This document shows, one piece after another, positions 6,573 to 12,603 of a stretch of 12,603 bases of DNA (position 1 is the stretch's first letter; every line of letters begins with the position of its first letter). The notes under the pieces were generated by a model. The model was not told the DNA's origin. It was given only the letters and a program-made list of their open reading frames with translations, and did no database searches. The stretch comes from Actinomycetales bacterium (GTDB lineage: Bacteria > Actinomycetota > Actinomycetes > Actinomycetales > BWSM-131). Position numbers and translations under genes: made by a program. The DNA lies in assembly GCA_030149025.1 (NCBI GenBank), contig JASBSH010000246.1, forward strand, positions 1-12,603, given 5' to 3'.

Positions 6573-6585
6573 CAGGATCGGCACC
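6573..6585 (+). promoter_or_regulatory. Possible internal -10 for the GAF/PucR regulator
   Basis: CAGGAT (6573-6578) differs by one base from TAGGAT, a frequent actinobacterial -10, and ends 7 nt before the GTG at 6586. No Shine-Dalgarno precedes that GTG. This favours 6586 as the true start, with a leaderless transcript, over the GTG at 6484. No -35 is evident. Confidence 0.35.
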
Positions 6586-8532
6586 GTGCCGACCACCGCC
6601 CTGGAGCTGCTGCGGCTGCTCGCCGAGGACGCGCCGGCCCATGTGCTCGAGCAGACCGCCGCCAAGATCGAGGTGGTGGACCGTGACACGGCAGCCGACG
6701 CCCGGGCTCTCGCTCTGCGGGTACGAGCGGTGCTGGACGCCCGCCGCCGCCGGGAAGCGGAGCTGAGCGCCCTCGTCGACACGGCGCGGGAGCTGGCGTC
6801 GGTGACGGAGACGCACGGGGTGCTCGAGGCGATCGTCCGCCGGGCGCGGGCGCTGCTCGGCACCGACGTCGCCTACCTCACCCTGCACGACCCGGAGGTC
6901 GGCGACACGTACATGCGGGCCACGGACGGCTCCGTCTCCGCCCGCTTCCAGAGTCTGCGCCTACCGCTCGGCGCCGGCCTGGGCGGGCTCGTGGCGCAGA
7001 CGCGGCGGCCCTACTGGACCGCCGACTACACCAACGACGAGCGGTTCCGGCACACGGGCGAGATCGACGGGGCGGTCGGTGAGGAGGGGCTCGTCGCCAT
7101 CTGCGGTGTGCCGCTGCTGGTCGACGGCGAGTTCGTGGGCGTGCTGTTCGCGTCGAACCGCACGCGCCGGCCCTTCAGCCACGAGGAGGTGTCGCTGCTC
7201 AGCTCGCTCGCCGCGCTCGCTGCGGTCACGCTCGTGCAGGCCCGTGCAGCCCACGAGACGCGGGAGGCGCTGGAGGCGCTGTCGATCGCGCACGACACCG
7301 TGCGCCGACAGGCAGCCGCGACCGAGCGGGCCGCCGCGGCACACGACCGGTTCGCCCAGATCGTGCTCGCCGGTGGCGGCGTCCATGACATCGCCTCCAG
7401 CCTCGTCGACCTCCTCGGCGGATGGGTGGTGATGCTCGACGCCGACGGCCGCCGCACCGCGGCGCACGGCGACGCCCCTCCCCCGTCCCCGTCCGCCGGG
7501 CCCGACCCGCTTGCGGCCTGCCCCGCCGTCAGGGCATCGGACACCTCCGGACGGCTGGCGTCGGCGGACGGTGTGTGGGCCGTTGCCGTGACTGCCGTCG
7601 CTGAGCGGATGGGCACCGTGGTGCTCGGCGGGCGGGACGCCCTCGACGCCGGTGATCAGCGGACGGTGGAACGCGCGGCCGTCGTCACAGCACTGCTCAT
7701 GCTCTTTCGGCGCCAGGCGGCCGAGACGGACCAGCGCGTTCGCACCGACCTGGTCCTCGACCTGCTCGCCGCGGACGAGTCCGAGCCGGCGACGAGCGAG
7801 TCACTGGCCATGCGGGGACGGTTGCTGGGTCTGGACCTCGCCGCCCCTCACGTGCTTGCGGTCTGCCGGGCGGCGTCAGGCCAGGCCCGGCGCGGGCTCG
7901 TGATCGGGGCAAGTCACCTGGTGGCGCAGCGGAACGGTCCCGGTCGCGGAGGCGGGTCGGGCTCGGCGGGCCCCGACGGCGCGGCCGGTGGTCTCGTCGG
8001 CGAGCACGGCGGCGACGTCCTCGTTCTCGTCCCGGGGAAGGACCCGTCGAGCGTCGCCGCGTGGTTGGCTTCCCGGCTGTCCCGTCCGGGAGCAGCCGTC
8101 ACGGTGGGTGCCGCCGGACCGGTGATCCCGCTCGAGGGACTCGCCGCCGCACTGGACGAGGCGGCCAGGACGGCGCAGGCGCTCGTCGCGCTGGGCAAGC
8201 CCGGTCAGGGCGCCTCGGCGCAGGACCTCGGGTTCGCAGGGCTCGTCGTCGGCGGGGCGCCGGACGTGGGCCGTTACGTGCAGACGGTGCTCGGGCCCCT
8301 GCTCGGCTACGACAGCCGCCGCGGCAGCGACCTGGTCGGGACGCTGGAGGCCTACTTCGCGTCCGGGGCCAGCCCGAGCCGCGCCGCCTCGGCGTTGCAC
8401 GTCCACGTCAACACCGTCGCCCAGCGGTTGGAGCGGGTGACGAACCTGCTCGGCGCGGGGTGGAACGACCCGGGTCGCGCCCTGGAGGTGCAGCTCGCCC
8501 TGCGTCTGCACCGCCTCAGCAGCACGACCTGA
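6586..8532 (+). CDS. GAF domain PucR-type transcriptional regulator
   Basis: With the GTG at 6586 this is a 648-residue DNA-binding regulator. A GAF ligand-sensing domain covers about 71-216 (starts ELASV, includes LRLPLGAGLGGLVAQ and GVPLLVDGEFVGVLFASN). A probable coiled coil follows (about 218-260, rich in Glu, Arg, Ala). Then come a degenerate second sensor-like region, a PucR-type middle segment (RTDLVLDLLA near 385) and a C-terminal HTH_30 domain (about 585-645; ASALHVHVNTVAQRLERV is the recognition part). Such proteins typically control catabolic genes close by. It begins behind bdhA on the same strand, so control of bdhA by sensing a short-chain acid or CoA-related ligand is plausible but inferred. 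An upstream GTG at 6484, 7 nt after the bdhA stop, would add 34 residues of Gly/Pro/Ser-rich sequence unlike a folded domain; I prefer 6586, where the protein starts with a helix of the family's usual kind. Confidence 0.88.
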   Translation: MPTTALELLRLLAEDAPAHVLEQTAAKIEVVDRDTAADARALALRVRAVLDARRRREAELSALVDTARELASVTETHGVLEAIVRRARALLGTDVAYLTLHDPEVGDTYMRATDGSVSARFQSLRLPLGAGLGGLVAQTRRPYWTADYTNDERFRHTGEIDGAVGEEGLVAICGVPLLVDGEFVGVLFASNRTRRPFSHEEVSLLSSLAALAAVTLVQARAAHETREALEALSIAHDTVRRQAAATERAAAAHDRFAQIVLAGGGVHDIASSLVDLLGGWVVMLDADGRRTAAHGDAPPPSPSAGPDPLAACPAVRASDTSGRLASADGVWAVAVTAVAERMGTVVLGGRDALDAGDQRTVERAAVVTALLMLFRRQAAETDQRVRTDLVLDLLAADESEPATSESLAMRGRLLGLDLAAPHVLAVCRAASGQARRGLVIGASHLVAQRNGPGRGGGSGSAGPDGAAGGLVGEHGGDVLVLVPGKDPSSVAAWLASRLSRPGAAVTVGAAGPVIPLEGLAAALDEAARTAQALVALGKPGQGASAQDLGFAGLVVGGAPDVGRYVQTVLGPLLGYDSRRGSDLVGTLEAYFASGASPSRAASALHVHVNTVAQRLERVTNLLGAGWNDPGRALEVQLALRLHRLSSTT

Positions 8533-8534
8533 CT

Positions 8535-8549
8535 GCCGCGCCGCGGCGC
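8535..8549. terminator. G+C-rich palindrome between convergent genes
   Basis: The 18-bp gap between two converging genes holds GCCGCG-C-CGCGGC (8535-8547) and an overlapping perfect 12-bp palindrome GCGCCGCGGCGC (8538-8549). It could form a hairpin on both transcripts and act as a shared terminator. There are no T-tracts on either side and such palindromes arise easily in DNA this rich in G+C. Confidence 0.3.
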
Positions 8550-8550
8550 T

Positions 8551-9381
8551 TCACATGGACCTGCGCCGGCGTATCAGGGTGGCGGCCACGGCGGCGGTCG
8601 CGCCCAGGGCCACCACGACGACGACCGGCACGACCGGGCTCCGGTCGCGTCCGGACTGTTCCTGGGCGACGGGCGCACGTGCGCCCTGTCCGTCCTGCCG
8701 GTTCACCACCGCTGTTGATCCGACCAGGCGCGAACTGTCTGGCACGAAGGAGTCGGCGGTGGACCGGCTGATCTGCTCGCCGGCGGCGACGACAGCCATC
8801 TCGATGACCCGTGCCGCGTCATAACCACGCAACGCCTCCGGAGAGGGAACCCGCCCGTAAGCGGACCGGAAGCGGGCACGGAACGCCTCGACCCGCGGCC
8901 CCTGCCCGGGACCGTCCACCAACACGACCCACCCCGGCTGTCGGGACTGCCCTGCCCCGGCTGTCGTCACGAACGCCCGGTCGATACCGGCCATCGCCCC
9001 TACCGCGGCGACGCTGTCGTTCCCGCTGAGCACGGCCACCACACGGGCCCCTTCCCGGAGGGCCGTCCGGACCTGCGCCACATCACCGGCCTCCACGTAG
9101 ACGATGTCCACGTCGATGCCGCCGAGGTGGTCACCGGCGTCCACGCCGGGCGGGTGCGTCACATCCGGTGACTCGTCCACTGCCAGCTGGAACCCGTCAC
9201 GGGCATCGCGGTCGCCGTCCGGCACGACGGCCACGAGCGTGAACGTGTGAGCCAGCGCCGGTGCCTGCGGCACCAGGATCATCGTGACGGCGAGCGCTGT
9301 CACCGCCACCATCTGCCCGAGCGCCCGGGTGATCACCACGATCGGCCTGAACGCCCGTGGGGAGCCGGACGAAGGGGACAT
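8551..9381 (-). CDS. Membrane-anchored, shortened type I binding-protein-like protein
   Basis: This 276-residue protein starts with a long, positively charged signal peptide (about 1-44, cleavage likely after PALA). Next comes a domain resembling the first lobe of LIV-type substrate-binding proteins: FTLVAVVPDG (47-56), then ARDGFQLAVDES, then VVAVLSGNDSVAAVGAMAGIDRAF and a FVTTAG turn. It jumps to FRSAYGRVPSPEALRGYDAARVIEMAVVAAG (171-201), which in full-length relatives closes the second lobe; much of the middle of that lobe seems missing. A polar Arg/Gln/Asp-rich stalk (about 225-247) leads to one transmembrane helix (about 249-270) and the stop-transfer sequence RRRR. The topology is therefore outside domain, anchor, four-residue cytosolic tail. 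It begins 50 bp after livM on the same strand. It may capture or sense ligand for the neighbouring permease; this is inference. A minus-strand CAGGAT at 9403-9408 could be its own -10. Confidence 0.7.
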   Translation of the reverse strand: MSPSSGSPRAFRPIVVITRALGQMVAVTALAVTMILVPQAPALAHTFTLVAVVPDGDRDARDGFQLAVDESPDVTHPPGVDAGDHLGGIDVDIVYVEAGDVAQVRTALREGARVVAVLSGNDSVAAVGAMAGIDRAFVTTAGAGQSRQPGWVVLVDGPGQGPRVEAFRARFRSAYGRVPSPEALRGYDAARVIEMAVVAAGEQISRSTADSFVPDSSRLVGSTAVVNRQDGQGARAPVAQEQSGRDRSPVVPVVVVVALGATAAVAATLIRRRRSM

Positions 9382-9431
9382 CGCCGACGGGCCACACCGT
9401 TGATCCTGCCATAGCTGGACGGGCTCTCTAA

Positions 9432-10445
9432 CTAACTGCGACGGCTGAAGCGCCCACCGGCGACGGCGCGCAGGGTCCCCCAGATGCCCTTGCGGAACGC
9501 CAGCACGACCACCACGAAGACGGTGCCCGTGACGATGCCGAGCCCCTCGAACCCGGAGGAGGCGAGCCAGTCCTCGAGCAGCACCACGAGCGCCGCTCCG
9601 ACGACGCCACCCCAGAGAGTGCCGATTCCGCCGAGGACGGTGATGAGAACGACCTTCCCGGACGTGGTCCAGTAGAGCTCCTGCAACGACGCGAAGCCGT
9701 GGCTGACGGCGAAGATGCCACCCGCGACGCCGGCCAGACCGGCCGACATGACGAAGGCCATCACCTTGTACTTCTCGACGTCATAGCCGAGAGCGCGGAC
9801 GCGCGCAGGGTTGTCGCGGATGGCGACGAGCACCCGGCCGAACGGCGAGTGCACGATCCGCCACGCCACCCACATGCCGGCGAGGACGATCGGCAGAGCC
9901 ACGTAGTAGAAGTAGAAGGACTCGGTTTCGACGAGCTCCGCGCCGAAGAAGCTGCGCGGGATCGACTGCAGGCCGTTCTCGCCTCCGGTCACCGAGCGCC
10001 ACTGGTTGGCGACGAAGTACAGCATCTGCGCGAACGCCAGCGTGACCATGGCGAAGTAGATGCCGCTGCGGCGCACCGACAGGTAGCCGATGGGTACGGC
10101 GATGAGCATGGCGAACAGGGCACCGGCCAGCACCGCCAGCGGGAACGGCACACCGGCGTTCAGCGCGACCAGGCCGGTGACGTACGCAGACCCGCCCCAG
10201 AAGGCCGCATGCCCGAAGGACAGCAGCCCGGTGTAGCCGAGCAGGATGTCCAGCGCGATCGCGAACAGCGCCCAGGCGGCGATGTCGAGCGCGACCGGCG
10301 GGTAGATGAACCAGGGCAGGGCCAGCGCGAGCAGCAGACCGACGCCGAGCAGCGCCCAGCGCAACGGGCTGCGGCGGCCCAGTGCGGGGGCAGCCGGCAG
10401 CTGGGGGCCGGTCGACTCGTCGGGCTTCGTGGGGGCGATGCTCAT
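9432..10445 (-). CDS. livM: LIV-type ABC transporter permease LivM
   Basis: This 337-residue inner-membrane permease of the hydrophobic amino acid transporter family forms the channel together with LivH. Features: a polar cytosolic N-terminus (1-27), about nine or ten hydrophobic segments from residue 30 on, the LivM signature GLLSFGHAAFWGG (73-85), the ATPase-contact loop AIRDNPARVRALG (208-220) and GGIGTLWGGVVGAAL (272-286). The open frame extends 134 codons upstream through livH, but the start is fixed at ATG 10445 by the ATGA overlap with the livH stop and by a strong Shine-Dalgarno. Length is normal. Together with livH and the lipoprotein upstream it makes an uptake system for a branched-chain amino acid or a similar small acid or amide. 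The expected livG and livF ATPase genes do not follow. Confidence 0.92.
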   Translation of the reverse strand: MSIAPTKPDESTGPQLPAAPALGRRSPLRWALLGVGLLLALALPWFIYPPVALDIAAWALFAIALDILLGYTGLLSFGHAAFWGGSAYVTGLVALNAGVPFPLAVLAGALFAMLIAVPIGYLSVRRSGIYFAMVTLAFAQMLYFVANQWRSVTGGENGLQSIPRSFFGAELVETESFYFYYVALPIVLAGMWVAWRIVHSPFGRVLVAIRDNPARVRALGYDVEKYKVMAFVMSAGLAGVAGGIFAVSHGFASLQELYWTTSGKVVLITVLGGIGTLWGGVVGAALVVLLEDWLASSGFEGLGIVTGTVFVVVVLAFRKGIWGTLRAVAGGRFSRRS

Positions 10446-11314
10446 CGAGCCGCCTCCTCCCTTCCGAACAGCCCCGAGGGCCTGGTCAGGATCACCAGCG
10501 CCATCAGGATGAAGATCACGATCTGGGCGAACGCCGGCGCATAGGCCTGGCCGAACGCCTCCACCAGCCCGACGAGGAACCCGGCAACCACGGCACCGAG
10601 GATCGAGCCCAGCCCGCCGATGACCACCACCGCGAACAGGATGATGACGAAGTTCGACCCCATGTCGGCGGTGATCGCGCGGAACGGTGCGGCGAGGACG
10701 CCGGCCAGCCCGGCCAGGGCGATGCCGAACCCGAAAACGGGGGTCACCCAACGGCCCACGTTGACGCCGAGAGCCTGGGTGAGCTCCGGCCGTTCCGTCG
10801 ACGCCCGGACGATCATGCCGACGCGGGTCCGGGTCAGCAGCAGCCACACCACCAGGCAGACGACGACCGAGAAGACGAAGACGAACAGCTGGTAGACCGG
10901 CAACCTGACGCCGCCGAGCTCGAGCTGCCCGGACAGGATCTCCGGCCGCTGGTAGGGCAGACCCGACACGCCGTACCGGCGCTTGACCAGGTCGACGAAC
11001 AGCAGCGTCAGCCCGAAGGTGAGGAGGAAGTTGTAGAGCGGGTCCAGTCTCATGAGGTGGTGCACGAGCAGGCGCTCGAGCATCACCCCGAAGACGAACA
11101 TGAGCACCGGGACCACGATCAGAGCCGGCCAGAAGCCCAGACCGAACGCGTCGAGCAGAACCGCCGCGGTGACGGCGCCGAGCATGTACATCGCGCCGTG
11201 GGCGAAGTTCACCACGCCCAATGCGCCGAATATGATGGCCAGACCCAGTGCGGCGAGGGCGTAGAAGCTGCCAGCCGCCAGGCCCTGTGCGGTGTACTGC
11301 AGGATCGCGTTCAT
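10442..11314 (-). CDS. livH: LIV-type ABC transporter permease LivH
   Basis: This 290-residue membrane permease is the partner of LivM. It shows the LivH signatures GLAIIFGALGVVNFAHGAMYMLGA (24-47, with NFAHG at 36-40), the ATPase-contact loop ALGVNVGR (181-188) and GGLGSILGAVVAGFLVG (233-249), and ends PSGLFG as most relatives do. About eight hydrophobic segments are visible and the length is typical. ATG is chosen with an AGGAAG Shine-Dalgarno about 3-5 nt upstream (11317-11322). It follows the binding-protein gene by exactly 75 nt in the same frame, separated by repeated stop codons, and overlaps livM by ATGA, so livH and livM are translationally coupled. Confidence 0.92.
   Translation of the reverse strand: MNAILQYTAQGLAAGSFYALAALGLAIIFGALGVVNFAHGAMYMLGAVTAAVLLDAFGLGFWPALIVVPVLMFVFGVMLERLLVHHLMRLDPLYNFLLTFGLTLLFVDLVKRRYGVSGLPYQRPEILSGQLELGGVRLPVYQLFVFVFSVVVCLVVWLLLTRTRVGMIVRASTERPELTQALGVNVGRWVTPVFGFGIALAGLAGVLAAPFRAITADMGSNFVIILFAVVVIGGLGSILGAVVAGFLVGLVEAFGQAYAPAFAQIVIFILMALVILTRPSGLFGREEAAR
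10453..10460 (-). promoter_or_regulatory. Shine-Dalgarno of livM inside livH
   Basis: On the minus strand, AGGGAGGAGG ends 7 nt before the livM ATG at 10445. It identifies this ATG as the start despite the much longer open frame that continues upstream through livH. Confidence 0.8.
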
Positions 11315-11345
11315 GGCTTCCTGTCCGTGTTCGTGGTCCCGGTGC

Positions 11346-11405
11346 CCGAGTGAACAGCCGAGTGATCAGCCGAGTGATCAGCCCAGTGATCAGCCGAGGT
11401 TGCAG
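11346..11405. repeat. 12-bp tandem repeat spanning the binding-protein stop codon
   Basis: Four 12-bp units, CCGAGTGAACAG, two perfect CCGAGTGATCAG and CCCAGTGATCAG, run from 11346 to 11393. A decayed fifth unit, CCGAGGTTGCAG (11394-11405), lies inside the coding region. On the minus strand each ATCA-containing unit reads as a TGA stop followed by Ser-Leu-Gly, and stops occur in frame at 11392, 11380 and 11368. The first unit has TGT instead of TGA. Each TGATCA is itself a palindrome, so neighbouring units can pair into small hairpins (6-bp stem, 6-nt loop). Confidence 0.9.
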
Positions 11406-12603
11406 CCGGCCGCCTTGGACTCCTCCACCGGGCGGAAGGCCTCCTCCGCCGGGATCGTGGCGATGATCTCCTCGTAGTCCCAGTCCTCCTTGACGTCGGC
11501 CGCCTCCTTCACCTTGGCGAGGTAGACGTCGTGGATCACTCGGTGGTCCTCGGCACGGATCTTGCCGTTGCGCAGGAAGACGTCGTTGACCTCGTAGCCG
11601 TCCAGCTCCTTGACGACGGCGTCCGAGTTGTCAGTGCCTGCCCGCTGGACGGCCTCCAGGTACTGCAGCGCGGCGGAGTAGTTGCCGGCGTGCGCGAAGG
11701 ACGGTCGCGTGCCGGTCTTCTCCTGGAACCGGTCAGCCCACTTGCGGCTCTCGGCGTCCATGTTCCAGTACCAGGCGTCGGTGAAGGTGGTACCGGCGAA
11801 CTGGTCGACGCCGAGGGAGTTGATGTCGGTGATGAACATCAGGCCGACGGCCAGGGTGATGCCCTGGTCCTTCAGACCGGCCTGGTTGAACTGCTTCACC
11901 AGGTTGATCAGGTCACCACCCGCCTGCATGGTGCCGATCACGTCCGGGTTGCTGGAGGCGGCCTTCGTGAGGAAGGTCGCGAAGTTGTCGTTCGGGAACG
12001 GCGTGGGGATGGCCTCCTTGACCGAGCCGCCGGACTCCTCCACCGCCGCGGTGAAGGACTTGGTCATGTCCTGTCCGAAGGCGTAGTCCGGGTAGATGAT
12101 CGTCCAGTTCTTGCCCCCGGCGTCGGTGACGGTCCGGCCCGTGCCGTTGGCCAGCATGTACGTGTCGTACGCCCATGCGTAGGTGTACTTGTTGCACTGC
12201 TTGCCGGTCAGCTCGGTGGTTGCCGCGCCGATGTTGAAGTAGAGCTTCTTCTTGGCCTTGGCCTGCGATGCGACCGCCAGTGCCGCAGAGGACGTCGGCA
12301 CGTCGAAGATGGCGTCGGCGTTCTTGCGGTCGTACATCTCCTGGGCCTCGGAGTTGGCGATCTCCGGCTTGTTCTGGTGATCGGCGGTGATGACCTCGAT
12401 CTCCTTGGCGACGGCGTTGTCGCCGTACTTCTCCTGGTAGTCCGCGACGGCCATCTTCACCGCCTCGACGCTGTTCGGGCCGGACAGGTCCTTGTACACC
12501 CCGGACTGGTCGTTGAGGACCCCGAGCACGACCTTGCCGTCGCTGAGCTCGCTGTCACCCCCGGCCGTGGGCCCACCTTGCCCGCACGCCGCAACCAGCA
12601 GTG
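11390..12603 (-). CDS. LIV-type ABC substrate-binding lipoprotein (5' end outside window)
   Basis: About 404 codons are visible, and the start lies just beyond the right edge. The first residues, LLVAACGQGG, contain a lipobox (V-A-A-C), so the protein is lipid-anchored outside the membrane. A Gly/Ser-rich linker is followed by a full two-lobe periplasmic-binding-protein fold: VVLGVLNDQSG first strand, a DVPTSSAALAV ligand-side loop, YAWAYDTYMLANGTG, IIYPDYAFGQD, then the second lobe with MQAGGDLINLVKQFN and FAHAGNYSAALQYLEAV. The aromatic-rich middle (DTYMLANGTG, FITDINSLG, WYWN) resembles a branch of LIV-type receptors known from proteobacteria, whose ligands are often not amino acids but other organic acids. 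The substrate cannot be assigned. It is the first visible gene of an operon with livH and livM. The C-terminus, AAGCNLG, ends inside a tandem repeat. Confidence 0.9.
   Translation of the reverse strand, partial: LLVAACGQGGPTAGGDSELSDGKVVLGVLNDQSGVYKDLSGPNSVEAVKMAVADYQEKYGDNAVAKEIEVITADHQNKPEIANSEAQEMYDRKNADAIFDVPTSSAALAVASQAKAKKKLYFNIGAATTELTGKQCNKYTYAWAYDTYMLANGTGRTVTDAGGKNWTIIYPDYAFGQDMTKSFTAAVEESGGSVKEAIPTPFPNDNFATFLTKAASSNPDVIGTMQAGGDLINLVKQFNQAGLKDQGITLAVGLMFITDINSLGVDQFAGTTFTDAWYWNMDAESRKWADRFQEKTGTRPSFAHAGNYSAALQYLEAVQRAGTDNSDAVVKELDGYEVNDVFLRNGKIRAEDHRVIHDVYLAKVKEAADVKEDWDYEEIIATIPAEEAFRPVEESKAAGCNLG

Noticed and set aside
9197..9412. 71-codon minus-strand frame starting upstream of the mini binding protein
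   Set aside because: It overlaps the signal-peptide region of the 276-residue protein in another frame and becomes Arg/Gly-rich nonsense. The 276-residue frame has a coherent signal peptide and membrane anchor.
10446..10847. 134-codon in-frame extension upstream of livM
   Set aside because: It runs through livH in another frame and has no domain. The ATGA overlap and strong Shine-Dalgarno fix the livM start at 10445.
10382..11353. Plus-strand 323-codon open frame
   Set aside because: It is antisense to livH, and its His/Asp/Gln/Glu-rich sequence is the complement pattern of hydrophobic membrane-protein codons.
11346..11405. CRISPR or attachment site
   Set aside because: The repeats are contiguous 12-bp units without spacers. 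No integrase, tRNA or cas gene is near.

Overview
The window (about 70% G+C, GTG starts alongside ATG, very long non-coding antisense open frames) looks like the chromosome of an actinobacterium. I cannot name the genus from sequence alone. It holds ten coding regions, two of them cut by the window edges. There are no tRNA or rRNA genes, insertion sequences or CRISPR arrays, and the gene content is ordinary metabolism, cell wall and transport. The longest stretch without a gene is the 287 bp between positions 2312 and 2598.

Plus-strand half (1-8532). The tail of a probable ABC exporter overlaps, by ATGA, a 717-residue fused enoyl-CoA hydratase/3-hydroxyacyl-CoA dehydrogenase of fatty-acid beta-oxidation, which has a near-perfect Shine-Dalgarno. 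A hairpin follows. Next comes a secreted N-acetylmuramoyl-L-alanine amidase whose C-terminus is a five-repeat VCBS/FG-GAP-like propeller. After it are a 298-residue protein of unknown function, a well-supported D-3-hydroxybutyrate dehydrogenase (all SDR catalytic and substrate-pocket residues present) and a GAF/PucR-type regulator directly behind it. The last two plausibly form a ketone-body/PHB utilisation unit.

Minus-strand half (8551-12603). Read from the right edge, a LIV-type lipoprotein binding protein, livH and livM form a high-affinity uptake operon. No ATPase genes (livG/livF) follow. Instead, 50 bp after livM there is a small protein with a signal peptide, a shortened binding-protein-like domain and a C-terminal membrane anchor. 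The two halves converge at 8532/8551 over a G+C-rich palindrome.

Most interesting points: (1) three consecutive plus-strand genes have a -10-like hexamer ending exactly 6 nt before the start codon and no Shine-Dalgarno, so leaderless transcription is likely; two share the octamer CTAGCGTT. (2) A 12-bp tandem repeat spans the stop codon of the binding protein and creates three successive in-frame TGA codons; the spacer is exactly 25 codons, leaving the binding protein and livH in one frame. (3) The membrane-anchored mini binding protein next to the transporter. (4) A 15-bp perfect palindrome upstream of the hydroxybutyrate dehydrogenase gene. (5) A GKAACAC direct repeat around the amidase -35. 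I found no clear evidence of a wholly new multi-gene system.
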